A stretch of DNA of 64,000 bases from Palleronia sediminis (GTDB lineage: Bacteria; Pseudomonadota; Alphaproteobacteria; Rhodobacterales; Rhodobacteraceae), in the NCBI RefSeq assembly GCF_004358695.1, contig NZ_SNAA01000002.1:62001-126000 (forward strand), read 5' to 3'. Position 1 is the first letter of the stretch; the number at the start of each line of letters is the position of its first letter. A program made the translations under genes and the position numbers. The notes beneath the pieces were generated by a model, which did not search any database, was not told where the DNA came from, and saw only the letters and a list, made by a program, of their open reading frames with translations. Positions 50,553 through 59,410 of the stretch are shown here, in pieces.

Positions 50553-50712
50553 GTCCGGGCCTTACCACGAAAGAGCGAGCGGCAAACAGGGACCGCCGGC
50601 CGTGGTTGAGAAGTACAGCAGAATCCCGCCGAATGAAAGAAATGCGCCTGTCTGCCAAAGGTTATGCCCTATCTTTGAAGAGAAGGTAAAAGGCTTTTAG
50701 AGGAGGATCGGC

Positions 50713-51429
50713 ATGATCCGGCCAATCGGGACGATTCACGCCGTGGCACTGGCCGCCATGGTTTCGACGGGCGCGCCGCTCGTCGCGCAGGAGGCGGGGG
50801 GCGAGGTCCCGCGGATCGCGGTCGAGGGTGTGGGGCGTGTCGCCACGGTGCCCGACATGGCGAACCTGTCGCTCGGCGTGGTGGCCGAGGCCGATACGCC
50901 CGGCGCGGCTGTCTCGGCGCTCAGCGCCGATCTCGACCCGCTTTTGGCCGCCTTGACGGGGATGGGCATCGCGCCATCGGATATCCAGACCGGGCGGCTG
51001 TCCCTGTCCCCGGTCTATGCCGACGGGCCGCGCGACGGCGGAGAGGCCCCGCGAATCGCGGGCTACAGCGCCGAAAGCGATGTGAACGTGCGCCTTGGCG
51101 ACGTGGCGCGCCTGGGCGATGTGCTGGATGCGGCGGTGGGCGCCGGGTCGAACCGGTTCGGCGGGGTATCGTTCGGCCTGTCCGATCCGCAACCCGCCGA
51201 GGATGCAGCTTTGGCCGGTGCCATGGCCGATGCGATGCGCAAGGCCGCGATCCTGTCCGAGGCGGCCGGGCTGGCGCTTGGGGACGTGATCTCGATCGAC
51301 GAAACGGGCCGGTCGTCCTCTCCCGGCCCGGTCATGATGCGGATGGATGCCGCCGAGGGGGGTGTGCCCACCGCCCCCGGCGAGGTCGAGACCGTCGTGA
51401 CCATCCAGGCCGTTTTCGGCCTGGAATAG
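50713..51429 (+). CDS. Exported SIMPL-domain protein (DUF541)
   Basis: 238-residue periplasmic protein with a signal peptide (AVALAAMVSTGAPLVAQ) and a SIMPL domain, a fold known from oligomeric ring-forming proteins including BP26. Typical segments: RIAVEGVGRVATVPDMANLS, LGVVAEADTPGAAVSALS, GMGIAPSDIQTGRLSLSPVY and ALAGAMADAMRKAAILSEAAG. The GAGGAG before the ATG at 50713 supports the start. It is divergent from the 1027-residue gene (160-base spacer) and converges on metY with 9 bases between stops. Function unknown. Confidence 0.85.
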   Translation: MIRPIGTIHAVALAAMVSTGAPLVAQEAGGEVPRIAVEGVGRVATVPDMANLSLGVVAEADTPGAAVSALSADLDPLLAALTGMGIAPSDIQTGRLSLSPVYADGPRDGGEAPRIAGYSAESDVNVRLGDVARLGDVLDAAVGAGSNRFGGVSFGLSDPQPAEDAALAGAMADAMRKAAILSEAAGLALGDVISIDETGRSSSPGPVMMRMDAAEGGVPTAPGEVETVVTIQAVFGLE

Positions 51430-51438
51430 CCGCGCCGC

Positions 51439-52722
51439 CTATCCCGCGGCCTTGGCGAGCGCCTGGTCGAGGTCGCGGATCAGGTCGTCGGCATCCTCGA
51501 GCCCGATGGAGAGGCGCACCATCTCGGGGGCGGCGCCCGCCGCGCGCTGCTGGTTCTCGTCGAGCTGGCGGTGCGTGGTCGAGGCCGAGTGAATGATGAG
51601 GCTGCGCGCGTCGCCGAGATTGGCGACATGGCTGAACAGCTCGACCGAATCGATCAGCTTCATGCAGGCGTCGTAGCCGCCCTTGAGCTCGAAGGTGAAC
51701 AGCCCCGACGCGCCCTTGGGGCAGATGCGCTGCGCGCGTTCGGCATAGGGCGACGAGGGCAGGCCGGCATAGGTGACGCGGGCCACGGCCGGGTGCGATT
51801 CGAGCCACTGGGCGACCTTCATCGCGTTGGCGCAATGACGCTCCATCCGCAGCGACAGCGTCTCGGTGCCCATCAGCGTGTAATGCGCGGCCTGCGGGTT
51901 CATCGTCATGCCCAGATCGCGCAGGCCGACGGCGATGCCGTGGAAGGTGAAGGCCATGTTGCCGAAGGTCTCGTGGAACTTGAGCCCGTGATAGGCCGGC
52001 TCGGGCGCGCTGAGCGAGGGGAACTTGTCGCTCGCGGACCAGTCGAAGGTGCCGCTGTCGACGACGCAGCCGCCGGTGACGGTGCCGTTGCCGGTCAGGT
52101 ATTTCGTGGTGGAATGCACGACCAGCGTCGCGCCATGCTCGATCGGGCGGCAGAGATAGGGGGTGGCGGTCGTATTGTCGACGATCAGCGGCAGCCCCGC
52201 ATCCTGTGCGATCCGGCCCACCGCATCGAGATCGGTGATATAGCCGCCCGGATTGGCGATGCCCTCGCAAAAGATCGCGCGGGTGTCGTCGTCGATGGCG
52301 TCTCGGATGGCGCCTTCGTCGTCGAAATCGACGAACTTGGCCGACCAGCCAAAACGTTTGATCATCTGCGTCATCTGCGTGACGGTGCCGCCGTAAAGCC
52401 GGGTCGAGACGACGACGTTGCAGCCCGGCATCATCAGCGGAAACAGCGCCATGACCTGTGCCGCGTGGCCGGACGAGCAGCAGACCGCGCCCGCGCCGCC
52501 CTCGAGCGTGGCGATACGTTCCTGAAGCACGGCCACCGTGGGGTTGGTCAGCCGCGAATAGATGAACCCGACCTCTTGCAGATTGAACAGCGCCGCGGCG
52601 TGGTCGGCATCGCGAAAGACGTAGCCCGTGGTCTGGTAGATGGGTGTCTGGCGCGATCCGGTAGCCGGGTCGGGGCGGGCGCCCGCATGGATCTGCTGGG
52701 TGTCGAAGCCGTAATCTGACAT
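51439..52722 (-). CDS. metY: O-acetylhomoserine sulfhydrylase (aminocarboxypropyltransferase)
   Basis: PLP enzyme making homocysteine from O-acetylhomoserine and sulfide in methionine synthesis. It begins YGFDTQQIHAGARPDPATGS, has YSRLTNPTV, CCSSGHAAQVMALF, and the PLP Lys207 in VVHSTTKYLTGNGTVTGG. 427 residues, the usual length of MetY rather than the shorter cystathionine synthases. The ATG at 52722 (MSDYGF) is preceded by GGAGGA; a longer frame to 52776 is unlikely. The 69-base leader was checked for a SAM riboswitch without a convincing match. Confidence 0.92.
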   Translation of the reverse strand: MSDYGFDTQQIHAGARPDPATGSRQTPIYQTTGYVFRDADHAAALFNLQEVGFIYSRLTNPTVAVLQERIATLEGGAGAVCCSSGHAAQVMALFPLMMPGCNVVVSTRLYGGTVTQMTQMIKRFGWSAKFVDFDDEGAIRDAIDDDTRAIFCEGIANPGGYITDLDAVGRIAQDAGLPLIVDNTTATPYLCRPIEHGATLVVHSTTKYLTGNGTVTGGCVVDSGTFDWSASDKFPSLSAPEPAYHGLKFHETFGNMAFTFHGIAVGLRDLGMTMNPQAAHYTLMGTETLSLRMERHCANAMKVAQWLESHPAVARVTYAGLPSSPYAERAQRICPKGASGLFTFELKGGYDACMKLIDSVELFSHVANLGDARSLIIHSASTTHRQLDENQQRAAGAAPEMVRLSIGLEDADDLIRDLDQALAKAAG

Positions 52723-52791
52723 GGAATCCTCCGCATCTGTCGCCGCCCGTTTAAGCGAGGCTTGCCGCTTGGGCAACGTCCGCGGGCGGGC

Positions 52792-53319
52792 TCAGTCGGT
52801 GGGGCGCTGGACGTTCTCCTCGGCATAGGCGCGCGCGTCGTCGGGGCCGTCGCGGGCCACGATGCTGAAGGTTCCGTTGGCCTCGAGGATAAGCGCCGCG
52901 ACCTTTTCGGGCGCGCCCGCCGCGCTCGAGCGGATGACAGCCATCAGTTCGTTCACGGTGATCCGTTCCTCGCGCAGCGCGTCGTGCAGGATCTCGCCGC
53001 TGCGCATCAGCAGCCGCGGCTCGGAGCGGACGGCGCGCGCGATGGTCTTCGACCGCAGCGATGTCCACGCGACGATCCATTGCAGCCCGATCAGAGTGGC
53101 AAAGGCCGCGGCACCTTCGACCAGGGGCACGGACTGGGTCAGGATCGTCGAGGCGAGCGTCGAGCCCAGCGCGACCGTCACGATCAGATCGAAGGCGTTA
53201 AGCTTGGCCAGCGTGCGCTTGCCCGAGACCCGGATCATCGCGACGACGGCCGTATAGGCCATGAGCGCCATCGCGACGGTGCGGAAAATGCCCTCGGCGC
53301 CCTGATAGAACATGTCCAT
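52792..53319 (-). CDS. YetF-like membrane protein (DUF421)
   Basis: 175-residue integral membrane protein of the DUF421/YetF family. Three hydrophobic helices lie in residues 10-95 (TVAMALMAYTAVVAMIRV, LNAFDLIVTVALGSTLAS, AAAFATLIGLQWIVAW), followed by the conserved cytoplasmic part EPRLLMRSGEILHDALREER and ITVNELMAVIRSS. GAGGAGAA upstream of 53319 supports the start. The protein family has no firm biochemical function; it is associated with spore and envelope stress in Bacillus. Upstream of metY in the same orientation with a 69-base gap. Confidence 0.8.
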   Translation of the reverse strand: MDMFYQGAEGIFRTVAMALMAYTAVVAMIRVSGKRTLAKLNAFDLIVTVALGSTLASTILTQSVPLVEGAAAFATLIGLQWIVAWTSLRSKTIARAVRSEPRLLMRSGEILHDALREERITVNELMAVIRSSAAGAPEKVAALILEANGTFSIVARDGPDDARAYAEENVQRPTD

Positions 53320-53382
53320 GCCGGTTCTCCTCTGCCGCCCGGCGTTCAACGCATGGGCCTGCGGCTCGGGTCCGGCACCGGC

Positions 53383-53922
53383 TCAGCCGGTCATGCGCAC
53401 CTTGCCGATATAGGGCAGGTGGCGATCGGCCTGGGCATAGTCGATGCCGTATCCCACCACGAACTCGTCGGGGATCTCGAAGCCCGTCCAGGTCGCGGCG
53501 ATATCGACCTCGCGGCGCGACGGCTTGTCGAGCAGCGCGATGGTTTCCAGCCGGCGGGGGCGGCGGCTTTCGAGCAGGCGCAGGACATGATGGAGCGTAA
53601 AGCCCGTGTCGACGATATCCTCGACCACCAACACGTCGCGCCCGCCGATCTCGCCCGACAGGTCCTTGAGGATACGGACCTCGCGGCTGCTTTCCATGGC
53701 GTTGCCATAGGACGACGCCTCGAGGAAATCGACCTCGACGGGCAGGTTCAGAACCCGCACGAGGTCGGCGATGAACACGAAGGATCCGCGCAGCAGCCCC
53801 ACCACGACAAGCTGATCGGTCCCGGCAAAGGCGGCCTCGATCTCGCGCGCGAGCTCTTCGATGCGGGCCGCGATCTTCTTGGCCGAGATCATCTCGTCTA
53901 TGTCGTAGCCGTCATGTGCCAT
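53383..53922 (-). CDS. hpt: Hypoxanthine phosphoribosyltransferase
   Basis: Purine salvage: joins hypoxanthine (or guanine) to PRPP giving IMP (or GMP). The PRPP-binding motif [18 protein letters not shown] is near residue 97, the pyrophosphate loop [17 protein letters not shown] near residue 40, and the C-terminal part has [20 protein letters not shown]. 179 residues, the usual size. The ATG at 53922 is preceded by AGGGGACGGC. Divergent from the coq10-like gene by 78 bases. Confidence 0.94.
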   Translation of the reverse strand: MAHDGYDIDEMISAKKIAARIEELAREIEAAFAGTDQLVVVGLLRGSFVFIADLVRVLNLPVEVDFLEASSYGNAMESSREVRILKDLSGEIGGRDVLVVEDIVDTGFTLHHVLRLLESRRPRRLETIALLDKPSRREVDIAATWTGFEIPDEFVVGYGIDYAQADRHLPYIGKVRMTG

Positions 53923-54000
53923 GCCGTCCCCTTGAATTCATGCGCGTTCCGGCCGACATCCCTGTTGGCCGGGATGGGCCGGACCGCACCGGGAGAGGAT

Positions 54001-54456
54001 ATGCCCAAGCATCACGAGACCCGCAAGCTGCCCTATACGGCCGAGCAGATGTACGACCTCGTCGCCGATGTCGAGGATTACCCGAAATTCATCCCGTGGA
54101 TCTCGGCCGCGCGGATCCGCACCCGGACGCCGCGCGACCCCGGCGAGACGATCGAGGCCGATCTCATCATCTCGTTCAAGGTCTTTCGCGAGCGGTTCAC
54201 CAGCCGGGTGGATCTCGACCCCGAGGCGCGGCGCATCGACACGGCCTATCTGAACGGGCCTTTCCGCCACATGGAATCGGTCTGGCGCTTTCGCGACGTG
54301 GATGGCGGGTGCGAGGTGATCTTCGACGTGGATTTCGAGTTCAAGAGCCGGATCCTCGGCTCGGCCGCCTCGATGTTCTTCAACGATGCCATGCAGCGCA
54401 TCGTCCGCGCCTTCGAACGCCGCGCGGCCGAGCTTTACGGCCGTCCCGGTGGCTGA
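54001..54456 (+). CDS. Coq10/RatA-family START-domain protein
   Basis: 151-residue polyketide-cyclase/START fold protein. The start HHETRKLPYTAEQMYDLVAD, then VEDYPKFIPWISAARI and the C-terminal FDVDFEFKSRILGSAASMFF are typical of the Coq10/RatA family. The mitochondrial relative binds ubiquinone and helps its use in respiration; the E. coli RatA was described as a ribosome-association toxin. In this lineage a ubiquinone-binding role is more likely, by inference. The ATG follows GGGAGAGGAT. Overlaps the start of gntK by 8 bases. Confidence 0.85.
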   Translation: MPKHHETRKLPYTAEQMYDLVADVEDYPKFIPWISAARIRTRTPRDPGETIEADLIISFKVFRERFTSRVDLDPEARRIDTAYLNGPFRHMESVWRFRDVDGGCEVIFDVDFEFKSRILGSAASMFFNDAMQRIVRAFERRAAELYGRPGG

Positions 54457-54961
54457 CGGCCCGGCGGCGCAGGCGAACATCGTCGTCATGGGCGTCTCGG
54501 GCAGCGGCAAGAGCACCATCGGCGAGGCGCTGGCGGCGCGGCTAGGGCGCGATTACCTCGACGGCGATACGCTGCATCCGCGGGCCAATATCGACCGGAT
54601 GGCGCGGGGCATCGCGTTGACCGACGCCGATCGCCTGCCCTGGCTGGAACAGGTGGGTGCGGCGCTGGTCCCGCCGGGCCGGGTCGTCGCCTGCTCGGCC
54701 CTGACGCGGGCCTACCGCGACCTGATCCGGGCGCGGGCCGGGCGCGAGGTGATATTCGTCTACCTGCGCGGCCGCCGCGAGACGCTGGCCCGGCGCATGA
54801 CCCGGCGCACCGCGCATTTCATGCCCGTGGACCTGCTCGACAGCCAGTTGGCGACACTGCAGGAACCGGGCCCCGACGAACGCGCCGTCACCGTCGATAT
54901 CGAGAACGGCGTGGACGAGATCGTGACCCGCGCGGCGCGTGAAATCGCCGATCCGGGCTGA
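54449..54961 (+). CDS. gntK: Gluconokinase
   Basis: Phosphorylates gluconate to 6-phosphogluconate. The P-loop GVSGSGKSTIGEALAARL is near residue 15; further GntK features are DYLDGDTLHPRANIDRMARG, ALTDADRLPWL, ACSALTRAYRDLIR and HFMPVDLLDSQLATLQEP. The GTG at 54449, which overlaps the end of the coq10-like gene by 8 bases, gives 170 residues; an ATG at 54488 lies right before GVSGSGKS and would shorten the N-terminus by 13 residues. It ends 8 bases before the convergent pncC stop. Confidence 0.9.
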   Translation: MADGPAAQANIVVMGVSGSGKSTIGEALAARLGRDYLDGDTLHPRANIDRMARGIALTDADRLPWLEQVGAALVPPGRVVACSALTRAYRDLIRARAGREVIFVYLRGRRETLARRMTRRTAHFMPVDLLDSQLATLQEPGPDERAVTVDIENGVDEIVTRAAREIADPG

Positions 54962-54969
54962 GCCGCGCC

Positions 54970-55449
54970 TCAGCCGATGGCCGCGGCCAGCATCCGCAGC
55001 GCATGTTCGACCGTCGCGCGGCGCACGGCGTCGCGGCCCGCCGCACCGAACAGCACCGTTTCGGCCCGCACGCCCCGCCCGTCGGCCAGGCCGAAACAGA
55101 CCATGCCCTCGGGCTTGTGCTCGGACCCTCCGGGGCCGGCGATGCCCGTGACCGCGACGGCCAGCGTCGCGGCCGAGCGGTCGCGCGCGCCCTGGGCCAT
55201 CTCGCGCGCGACCTCCTCCGATACGGCGCCCACACGGTCCAGCGTCGCGGCCCGCACGCCCAGCATGTCGCGTTTCGCCGCGTTCGAATAGGTGACGAAG
55301 CCCCGGTCGAACATCGCCGAGGATCCGGGCAGGTCGGTCAGCCGCGCGGCGATCATGCCGCCCGTGCAGCTTTCGGCGGTGGCGATGACGGTGCCCGTGG
55401 CCGTGGCCCGCGCCAGCAGCGCGGCAAGGTCAACCGAAGGCGACGACAT
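54970..55449 (-). CDS. pncC: Nicotinamide-nucleotide amidase (CinA C-terminal type)
   Basis: Stand-alone CinA C-terminal domain that deamidates nicotinamide mononucleotide in NAD recycling. Motifs: TAESCTGGMIAARLTDLPG near residue 25, FVTYSNAAKRDMLGV, VTGIAGPGGSEHKPEGMVCF and the final RATVEHALRMLA. 159 residues. The start at 55449 lies 20 bases inside the end of pgpA, and the two are in one minus-strand run with ispDF. The GC-rich end is 8 bases from gntK. Confidence 0.92.
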   Translation of the reverse strand: MSSPSVDLAALLARATATGTVIATAESCTGGMIAARLTDLPGSSAMFDRGFVTYSNAAKRDMLGVRAATLDRVGAVSEEVAREMAQGARDRSAATLAVAVTGIAGPGGSEHKPEGMVCFGLADGRGVRAETVLFGAAGRDAVRRATVEHALRMLAAAIG

Positions 55450-55933
55450 GCCAGGCCACGCCGAGCAAGATGACGCAGATCGCGGCGAGCGCCCCGGCGA
55501 TCACGTCGTCGAGCATCACCCCAGTCACGTCCCCGCGCCGGTCGGCCCAGCCCACCGGACCGGGCTTGAGGATGTCGAACAGCCGAAACAGCGCAAAGCC
55601 CGCCAGCCATCCGGGCCAGAGATCGAGAATCGCGGCGCCCGCGAATGCCGAACCGATGCTGACGGGCATCAGCGCGACCCATTGCCCGGCCACCTCGTCG
55701 ATCACGATCTCGCCTGGATCGGAATGCGCGCTGCCCGCCGTCATCTTGGCCGTGGCCCAATGCCCCAGGCCATAGGCGGCGGCGATCCCGAGGACGCAGG
55801 CCACCGGCCCGCCCAGCACATGCAGCACCCAGAACACCGGCAATGCGGCCAGCGACCCCCATGTGCCGGGCGCGGGGCGCAGATAGCCGACAAGGCCGAA
55901 TGTCGCGATCAGGCGGGGCAGGGTGGCGGGCAT
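55430..55933 (-). CDS. pgpA: Phosphatidylglycerophosphatase A
   Basis: Membrane phosphatase that makes phosphatidylglycerol from its phosphate precursor. 167 residues with several hydrophobic helices and the family motifs TFGLVGYLRPAPGTWGSL, IVIDEVAGQWVAL (acidic catalytic residues) and FRLFDILKPGPVGWADRR followed by GDVTGVMLDDVIAG. The ATG at 55933 lies 19 bases after ispDF; a longer frame to 56104 lies within ispDF. The pncC gene overlaps its end by 20 bases. Confidence 0.92.
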   Translation of the reverse strand: MPATLPRLIATFGLVGYLRPAPGTWGSLAALPVFWVLHVLGGPVACVLGIAAAYGLGHWATAKMTAGSAHSDPGEIVIDEVAGQWVALMPVSIGSAFAGAAILDLWPGWLAGFALFRLFDILKPGPVGWADRRGDVTGVMLDDVIAGALAAICVILLGVAWHVVAFG

Positions 55934-55952
55934 GGGGCCTCTGGCGTTGGCG

Positions 55953-57119
55953 TCAATCGGCGATGAGCGTGACCGACGCGATGGCGGCGATCCCCTCTTC
56001 CCGGCCGGTGAATCCCAGCCGTTCCGAGGTCGTGGCCTTGATACTGACCCGGTCGGCAGCGATGTCGAGGATTTCCGCCGTCCGCGCCCGCATCGCGTCG
56101 GCATGGGGGCCGATCCTCGGCCGCTCGCATATGAGCGTCACATCGACATTGCCGATGCGGAACCCCCGCGAGCCCGCGCGCGACACCGCGTGTTCGAGAA
56201 AGACATGCGAGGCCGTGCCCTTCCATTGCGGATCGGAGGGCGGGAAATGCGTGCCGATATCGCCCTCGGCCAGCGCGCCGTATATGGCATCGGTCAGCGC
56301 GTGCAGCCCGACATCGGCATCGCTGTGCCCCGACAGGGCGCGGTCGAACGGCACCGCGACCCCGCACAGCGTCACCGCGTCCCCCGGCCCGAAGGCGTGG
56401 ACGTCATAGCCCGTTCCGGTGCGGATATCCCTCATGCGGCCCCCTGACGACTGCGCGACGATCGCCTCGGCACGGGCGAAATCGCCCGGCCCGGTGATCT
56501 TGAAGGCCCGTTCATCGCCCTCGACGATGGAAACGTCCAGCCCCGCGGCGCGCGCGATCTCGACATCGTCGGCCGCTGCGCCGCCATGGCTGCGATGGGC
56601 CGCGCGGATGGCGGCGAAACGGAACCCCTGCGGCGTCTGGGCGCGGAACAGCCCGTCGCGCGGGTGCACGCCCTGCACCCGCCCGTCCGCGCCCGTCCAG
56701 AGCGCGTCGACCACGGCAAGCGCGGGCGCGGCGCCCGGCGCGTGGGCCAGCGCGTCGATGACCCGGTCGATCATGTCGGCAGGCACCAGCGGGCGGGCGA
56801 CGTCGTGGATCAGCACCGCGTCGGGCGCAAGCGCGTCCAGCGCGGCGAGTCCCGCGGCCACCGATTGCGCACGGGTATCGCCGCCCGCGACGACGCGCAT
56901 GTCGGGATGCGCGTCCCAGCCGGGGGCGAGCCCCATGTCGTCGGGCGCCAGCACCAGCACCACCTGCGCGATGCGCGGATGGCTGCGAAAGGCGTCGATG
57001 GTCCATGCGGCCACGGTGCGGCCGGCGAGTTCGCGCCATTGCTTGGGCCGGCCGGGACCGGCGCGGCGGCCCCGCCCGGCGGCGACGATGATCGCGGCGA
57101 CCGTGCTATCCTTGTCCAT
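55953..57119 (-). CDS. ispDF: Bifunctional IspD/IspF enzyme of the MEP pathway
   Basis: Fusion of 2-C-methyl-D-erythritol 4-phosphate cytidylyltransferase and 2-C-methyl-D-erythritol 2,4-cyclodiphosphate synthase, typical of alphaproteobacteria. The IspD half (residues 1-225) starts [20 protein letters not shown] and has [11 protein letters not shown]; the IspF half begins about residue 229 with [14 protein letters not shown] and shows metal ligands in [20 protein letters not shown] and the [17 protein letters not shown] end. 388 residues. The ATG at 57119 is preferred over an upstream extension to 57284. Divergent from dusB (143-base spacer). Confidence 0.94.
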   Translation of the reverse strand: MDKDSTVAAIIVAAGRGRRAGPGRPKQWRELAGRTVAAWTIDAFRSHPRIAQVVLVLAPDDMGLAPGWDAHPDMRVVAGGDTRAQSVAAGLAALDALAPDAVLIHDVARPLVPADMIDRVIDALAHAPGAAPALAVVDALWTGADGRVQGVHPRDGLFRAQTPQGFRFAAIRAAHRSHGGAAADDVEIARAAGLDVSIVEGDERAFKITGPGDFARAEAIVAQSSGGRMRDIRTGTGYDVHAFGPGDAVTLCGVAVPFDRALSGHSDADVGLHALTDAIYGALAEGDIGTHFPPSDPQWKGTASHVFLEHAVSRAGSRGFRIGNVDVTLICERPRIGPHADAMRARTAEILDIAADRVSIKATTSERLGFTGREEGIAAIASVTLIAD

Positions 57120-57262
57120 GCGTCTGCCCCGCCAGTTTCGCGCCCGTCCGGGCGCCGGTTCATCCTTCTTTGCGCGCGAACTGCGGCAATATACGCCCAA
57201 GAATCGGGCTATGCCGGATTTTCTGTGGAAACACCGTGTCGAAGATTTGCAGGCTCGGGGGC

Positions 57263-58318
57263 ATGACGATATGCGATTGGGCACTTGCCGAAGGATTGAG
57301 CATCTTGCACGCCGGCCACCGCGATGACGACTCCATTCGACCTGCGCTGCGCGCGCTCGGCGCGTGGCCCCCGGTCTATCTCGCGCCGATGGCGGGGATC
57401 ACGGACCTGCCGTTCCGCCGGATCGTTCAGGGATTCGGCCCCGGATTCGCCGTCTCCGAGATGGTGGCCAGCCAGGAGATGGTGCAGGGCAAACCGGGCG
57501 TGCGCGAGCGCGCGGCGCTGGGCCTCGGCTGCACGCGCACCGCGGTGCAGATCGCGGGGCGCGATCCCTACTGGATGGCCGAGGCCGCGCGACGGGTCGA
57601 GGCCGCGGGCGCGGCCGTCATCGACATCAACATGGGCTGCCCGGCGAAAAAGGTGGTGAACGGGGCCTCAGGCTCGGCGCTGCTGCGCGAACCGGACCTC
57701 GCGCTGCGCCTGATCGAGGCGGTGGTGGCCGCAGTCGCGGTGCCCGTCACGCTCAAGACGCGGCTGGGCTGGGACGGCGATTGCCTCAACGCCGCCGATA
57801 TCGCCGCCCGCGCCCAAGCCGCCGGCATCCGCGCCGTGACGATCCACGGCCGCACGCGGTGCCAGTTCTACAAGGGGCGCGCCGATTGGGCTGCCATCGC
57901 CGCGATCAAGCGCGCCGTGACGATCCCGGTCATCGCCAATGGCGATATCGTCACCACGGGCGATGCGCGCGAGGCGCTGCGCCTCTCGGGGGCCGACGGG
58001 GTGATGATCGGGCGGGGCACGCAGGGCGCGCCCTGGCGCGTGGCCGAGATCGCCGCCGCGCTTTACGGCACGCCCGCCCCCAGGATCCCGCGGGGTGCCG
58101 CGCTGCTCGATCTGGCGCTGCACCATCTCGACGAATCCTGCGGCTTTTACGGGGCGCATTTCGGCACGCGGGTCGTGCGCAAGCATCTCGGGTGGTACAT
58201 GGACCGGGCCGGCGCACCCGAGGCGACACGCCGCGGCGTGCTGACCGCCGCGACGCCTAGCGCCGCGGCGCGCGCCTTGCGCGTCGCGTTCGGGGCTGCC
58301 GCGGGCTGCGCGGCGTGA
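57263..58318 (+). CDS. dusB: tRNA-dihydrouridine synthase, DusB/NifR3 type
   Basis: Flavin enzyme that reduces specific uridines in tRNA to dihydrouridine. Motifs: [20 protein letters not shown], the active-site Cys126 in [34 protein letters not shown] and [17 protein letters not shown] with [13 protein letters not shown]. The N-terminal start is uncertain: ATG 57263 is given (351 residues), but the family core begins about 35 residues later, and TTG codons near 57296 or 57305 are possible. nifR3 preceding ntrB is a classic Rhodobacter arrangement. Its stop overlaps the ntrB GTG start by 4 bases. Confidence 0.9.
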   Translation: MTICDWALAEGLSILHAGHRDDDSIRPALRALGAWPPVYLAPMAGITDLPFRRIVQGFGPGFAVSEMVASQEMVQGKPGVRERAALGLGCTRTAVQIAGRDPYWMAEAARRVEAAGAAVIDINMGCPAKKVVNGASGSALLREPDLALRLIEAVVAAVAVPVTLKTRLGWDGDCLNAADIAARAQAAGIRAVTIHGRTRCQFYKGRADWAAIAAIKRAVTIPVIANGDIVTTGDAREALRLSGADGVMIGRGTQGAPWRVAEIAAALYGTPAPRIPRGAALLDLALHHLDESCGFYGAHFGTRVVRKHLGWYMDRAGAPEATRRGVLTAATPSAAARALRVAFGAAAGCAA

Positions 58319-59409
58319 ACCGGGCCGAGCGGATCTGGGCGGCAATGCCGGTTCCCGCGATCCTGATCGACGCCGCGGACCGCATCGCCGAGGTCAATGC
58401 CGCGGCCGAGGATTTCCTCGGCACCTCCGAGAAATCCCTGCGCGGAGCCCCGATCTTCGACCGGGTCTTCATCGACGCGCCCATCGACGGCGCGCTCGCG
58501 CGGATGCGGCGCGACCGTGCGCCGCTCTATGCCAACGCGGTCGAGGTCGGCGGCGGGCAGGCCCCGCCCGAGACCTGCAATCTCAGCATCGCGCCGGTGC
58601 CGGGGCTCGAGGGGCATATCCTCGTCATGCTGTCGCCGCGGCAGGTGGCCGGTCGGCTCGGCAAGGCGGGCGAGCCGCGCAACGCCGCGCGCGCGGCCAT
58701 CGGCATGGCCGAGATGCTGGCCCACGAGATCAAGAACCCGCTGGCGGGGATCACGGGCGCGGCCCAGCTTTTGTCGATGGGGCTCGACCCCGAGGGCGTG
58801 GCGTTGACCGATCTGATCGTCGCCGAGAGCCGCCGGATCGTCGCGCTGCTCGACCAGGTCGAACAGTTCGGCAATCTCGCGCCGCCCCGTCGCCGGGCGG
58901 TGAACCTGCACACCATGCTCGACCGCGCAAGGAACAGCGCCGCGTTGGGCGCCGCCGCGCAGATGCGGATCGAGCCGCGTTACGACCCGTCGCTGCCCGC
59001 GGCCTGGATCGATTCCGACCAGATGCAGCAGGCGGTTCTGAACCTGATGCGCAACGCCGCCGAGGCCGCGGGGCCGGGCGGCGGCACCATCGTTCTGCGC
59101 AGCTTTTACGACGCGGGCCTGCGCCTGCGCCGCCCCGACGGGTCGGGCCGTGCGCTGCCGCTTCAGATCGAGGTGATCGACGACGGCCCCGGCATCGCCG
59201 CCGACATGCTCGACGGCATATTCGACCCCTTCGTGTCCGGTCGCGAGAACGGCACCGGCCTGGGGCTGGCACTGGTGTCGCGCATCGTCGCCGATCACGA
59301 GGGGCTCGTCTCGGTCGACAGCCGCCCCGGACGAACGGCCTTTCGCATTTCGCTGCCCGCGGCGCCCGAAACCGCCCTGCGCGACCCGACGCCTCAAGAG
59401 GTGCGCTGA
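58315..59409 (+). CDS. ntrB: Nitrogen regulation sensor histidine kinase NtrB
   Basis: Cytoplasmic two-component kinase that phosphorylates NtrC when nitrogen is scarce, controlled by PII proteins. A PAS domain lies in residues 5-110 ([20 protein letters not shown]), the phosphoacceptor His137 in [20 protein letters not shown], and the ATP-binding N, G1 and G2 boxes in [23 protein letters not shown] and [13 protein letters not shown]. 364 residues, no membrane segment. GTG start coupled to the dusB stop; ntrC follows after 1 base. Confidence 0.94.
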   Translation: MNRAERIWAAMPVPAILIDAADRIAEVNAAAEDFLGTSEKSLRGAPIFDRVFIDAPIDGALARMRRDRAPLYANAVEVGGGQAPPETCNLSIAPVPGLEGHILVMLSPRQVAGRLGKAGEPRNAARAAIGMAEMLAHEIKNPLAGITGAAQLLSMGLDPEGVALTDLIVAESRRIVALLDQVEQFGNLAPPRRRAVNLHTMLDRARNSAALGAAAQMRIEPRYDPSLPAAWIDSDQMQQAVLNLMRNAAEAAGPGGGTIVLRSFYDAGLRLRRPDGSGRALPLQIEVIDDGPGIAADMLDGIFDPFVSGRENGTGLGLALVSRIVADHEGLVSVDSRPGRTAFRISLPAAPETALRDPTPQEVR

Positions 59410-59410
59410 C

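Noticed and set aside
46515-50609. 1364-codon plus-strand open frame
   Set aside because: Lies opposite the antiporter and the 1027-residue protein; composition is that of an antisense frame, with no domain.
52723-52791. Possible SAM-II or SAM/SAH riboswitch before metY
   Set aside because: TTGCC/GGCAA and AAGCG/CGCTT pairings could form a small pseudoknot, but the conserved loop bases that I know for SAM-II are not present. A covariance search would settle it.
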